From a virus: a stretch of 25,027 nucleotides of DNA. The notes under the pieces were generated by a model. That model saw nothing but the letters and a program-made list of their open reading frames with translations, was not told the DNA's origin and did not search any database. Of the stretch, positions 24,533 through 25,027 are shown in pieces. The stretch covers positions 1 through 25,027 of IMG/VR virus record IMGVR_UViG_3300048091_000383; one strand, written 5' to 3'. Both the position numbers and the translations under genes were made by a program. Each line of letters starts with the position of its first letter. Within the stretch, counting starts at the first letter, position 1.

Positions 24533-24688
24533 TTAGAACCCGCACTCGCGTGCGATGGCACGCATCGCAGCCTCGTATTCCGTCGGCGTGGCACCCGGGT
24601 TAGCCTTCACCCAGGCAGCCTTTTTCGCTTCATACATTGCGAAGTCGGGCTCCTGGACCTCGGCGTTGCACTGAAATTGTTCGAACAT
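24533..24688 (-). CDS. small phage protein, 51 aa
   Basis: ATG at 24688 is chosen because GGAGGGG lies just upstream; the longer open frame to 24802 starts inside the AlpA-like gene. The product (MFEQFQCNAEVQEPDF and onward) has a short helix-rich core, AMYEAKKAAWVKANPGATPTEYEAAMRAIARECGF in two parts. It is common in phage early regions; no function is known to me. It lies 11 nt after the AlpA-like gene and 2 nt before the O-like gene. Confidence 0.65.
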   Translation of the reverse strand: MFEQFQCNAEVQEPDFAMYEAKKAAWVKANPGATPTEYEAAMRAIARECGF

Positions 24689-24699
24689 GCGCCCCTCCG

Positions 24700-24909
24700 T
24701 TAGACCGACTTGATCAGGGCGCGGATATCTTCGACGCGCCACATCGTGCAGCGGCCGAGCTTGACTGGTTTCGGGAAGCGCCCCGTGCGGACGCCATCCC
24801 ACCAGCAGGACTTCTTGACGGGGATGATCGGGGGGATCGGCGGCACCGCATTGGCGTCGCCAATGATTTGCGGCAGCCGGAGGAAGCCTGTTTCAGGGAG
24901 GTGGTTCAT
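24700..24909 (-). CDS. AlpA-family phage transcriptional regulator
   Basis: 69 aa. Matches the AlpA/HTH family used by P4-like elements and prophages to control excision or early genes: GFLRLPQIIG, then PIIPVKKSCWWDGVRTGRFPKPVKLG, then WRVEDIRALI. AAGGA sits just upstream of the ATG at 24909. First gene of the minus-strand phage module, so it probably controls that operon. Confidence 0.85.
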   Translation of the reverse strand: MNHLPETGFLRLPQIIGDANAVPPIPPIIPVKKSCWWDGVRTGRFPKPVKLGRCTMWRVEDIRALIKSV

Positions 24910-25027
24910 TACAGCCGTCCTTATGTGGTTGAGAACGGTCTGTATCGTATGAGCGCGGACGATATAAATCCGCTAGTGCCATACGCCCGAAAAAACGGGC
25001 GGATTGCACTACTTTAGATCAGGGGCT
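24910..25027. other. upstream region of phage module with a perfect hairpin
   Basis: No convincing gene. CGCCCG (24984-24989), AAAAAA loop and CGGGCG (24996-25001) form a perfect 6-bp stem. The promoter for the AlpA-like operon should lie here, but I cannot place it with confidence. Confidence 0.4.

Noticed and set aside
24533-24802. 89-aa version of the small phage protein
   Set aside because: The extended start lies inside the AlpA-like gene without a ribosome site; the start at 24688 has a strong GGAGGGG.
24949-25017. Short plus-strand frame with DDINPLVPYARKNG, similar to the start of phage ParB-domain proteins
   Set aside because: Only 22 residues from the ATG to a stop, lying over a perfect hairpin and opposite the promoter region of the AlpA-like gene. 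It could be a remnant but cannot be supported as a gene.

Overview
The window looks like an accessory (genomic-island) region from a moderately GC-rich Proteobacterium, probably beta- or gamma-. The evidence is the visual base composition, a type VI secretion Hcp cassette, an IS4-family element and AlpA-like/lambdoid-style phage genes. I cannot name the species from sequence alone.

Region 1 (about 1-237) is the left edge. It may hold the 3' end of an unrecognised flanking gene. Region 2 (238-18958) is one long minus-strand operon encoding a BREX-type anti-phage system. In transcription order it holds: a small excisionase-like HTH regulator, BrxE-like, BrxA, BrxB, BrxC ATPase, a large SF1/UvrD-like helicase with a Gre-like domain, PglX split into a methyltransferase ORF and a target-recognition ORF, a GmrSD-like (DUF262/DUF1524) nuclease, PglZ and BrxL. 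The last five genes are joined by four consecutive 4-nt ATGA start/stop overlaps. The gene set matches no standard BREX subtype. It has BrxE (typical of type 6) together with BrxL (types 1 and 4), an SF1 helicase, a split PglX, an embedded type IV-like nuclease, and a BrxL whose C-terminus looks like a MIT_C/phospholipase-D-like domain rather than a Lon-like protease domain.

Region 3 (18959-19235) is the operon's upstream region, with direct repeats spaced like an operator. Region 4 (19236-20712) is a complete IS4-family element with 17-bp perfect terminal inverted repeats, flanked by an 11-bp target duplication. Its transposase reads toward the BREX operon. Region 5 (20713-22406) is a plus-strand type VI secretion cassette: an hcp gene broken by a one-base deletion, a small cytoplasmic-type L,D-transpeptidase (candidate effector), and a membrane-anchored protein (candidate immunity protein). 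Region 6 (22455-25027) is a minus-strand phage replication module: AlpA-like regulator, a 51-aa protein, an O-like initiator gene that carries three 33-bp iteron-like repeats next to an AT-rich stretch (a candidate origin), a protein of unknown function, and a DnaB/Twinkle-like helicase.

How the genes may work together (inference from the family literature): the BREX methyltransferase PglX marks host DNA, while BrxB/BrxC/PglZ/BrxL and the helicase act against unmodified phage DNA. The GmrSD-like enzyme could cover phages with modified bases that escape BREX. The Hcp cassette is an unrelated weapon in the same accessory locus.
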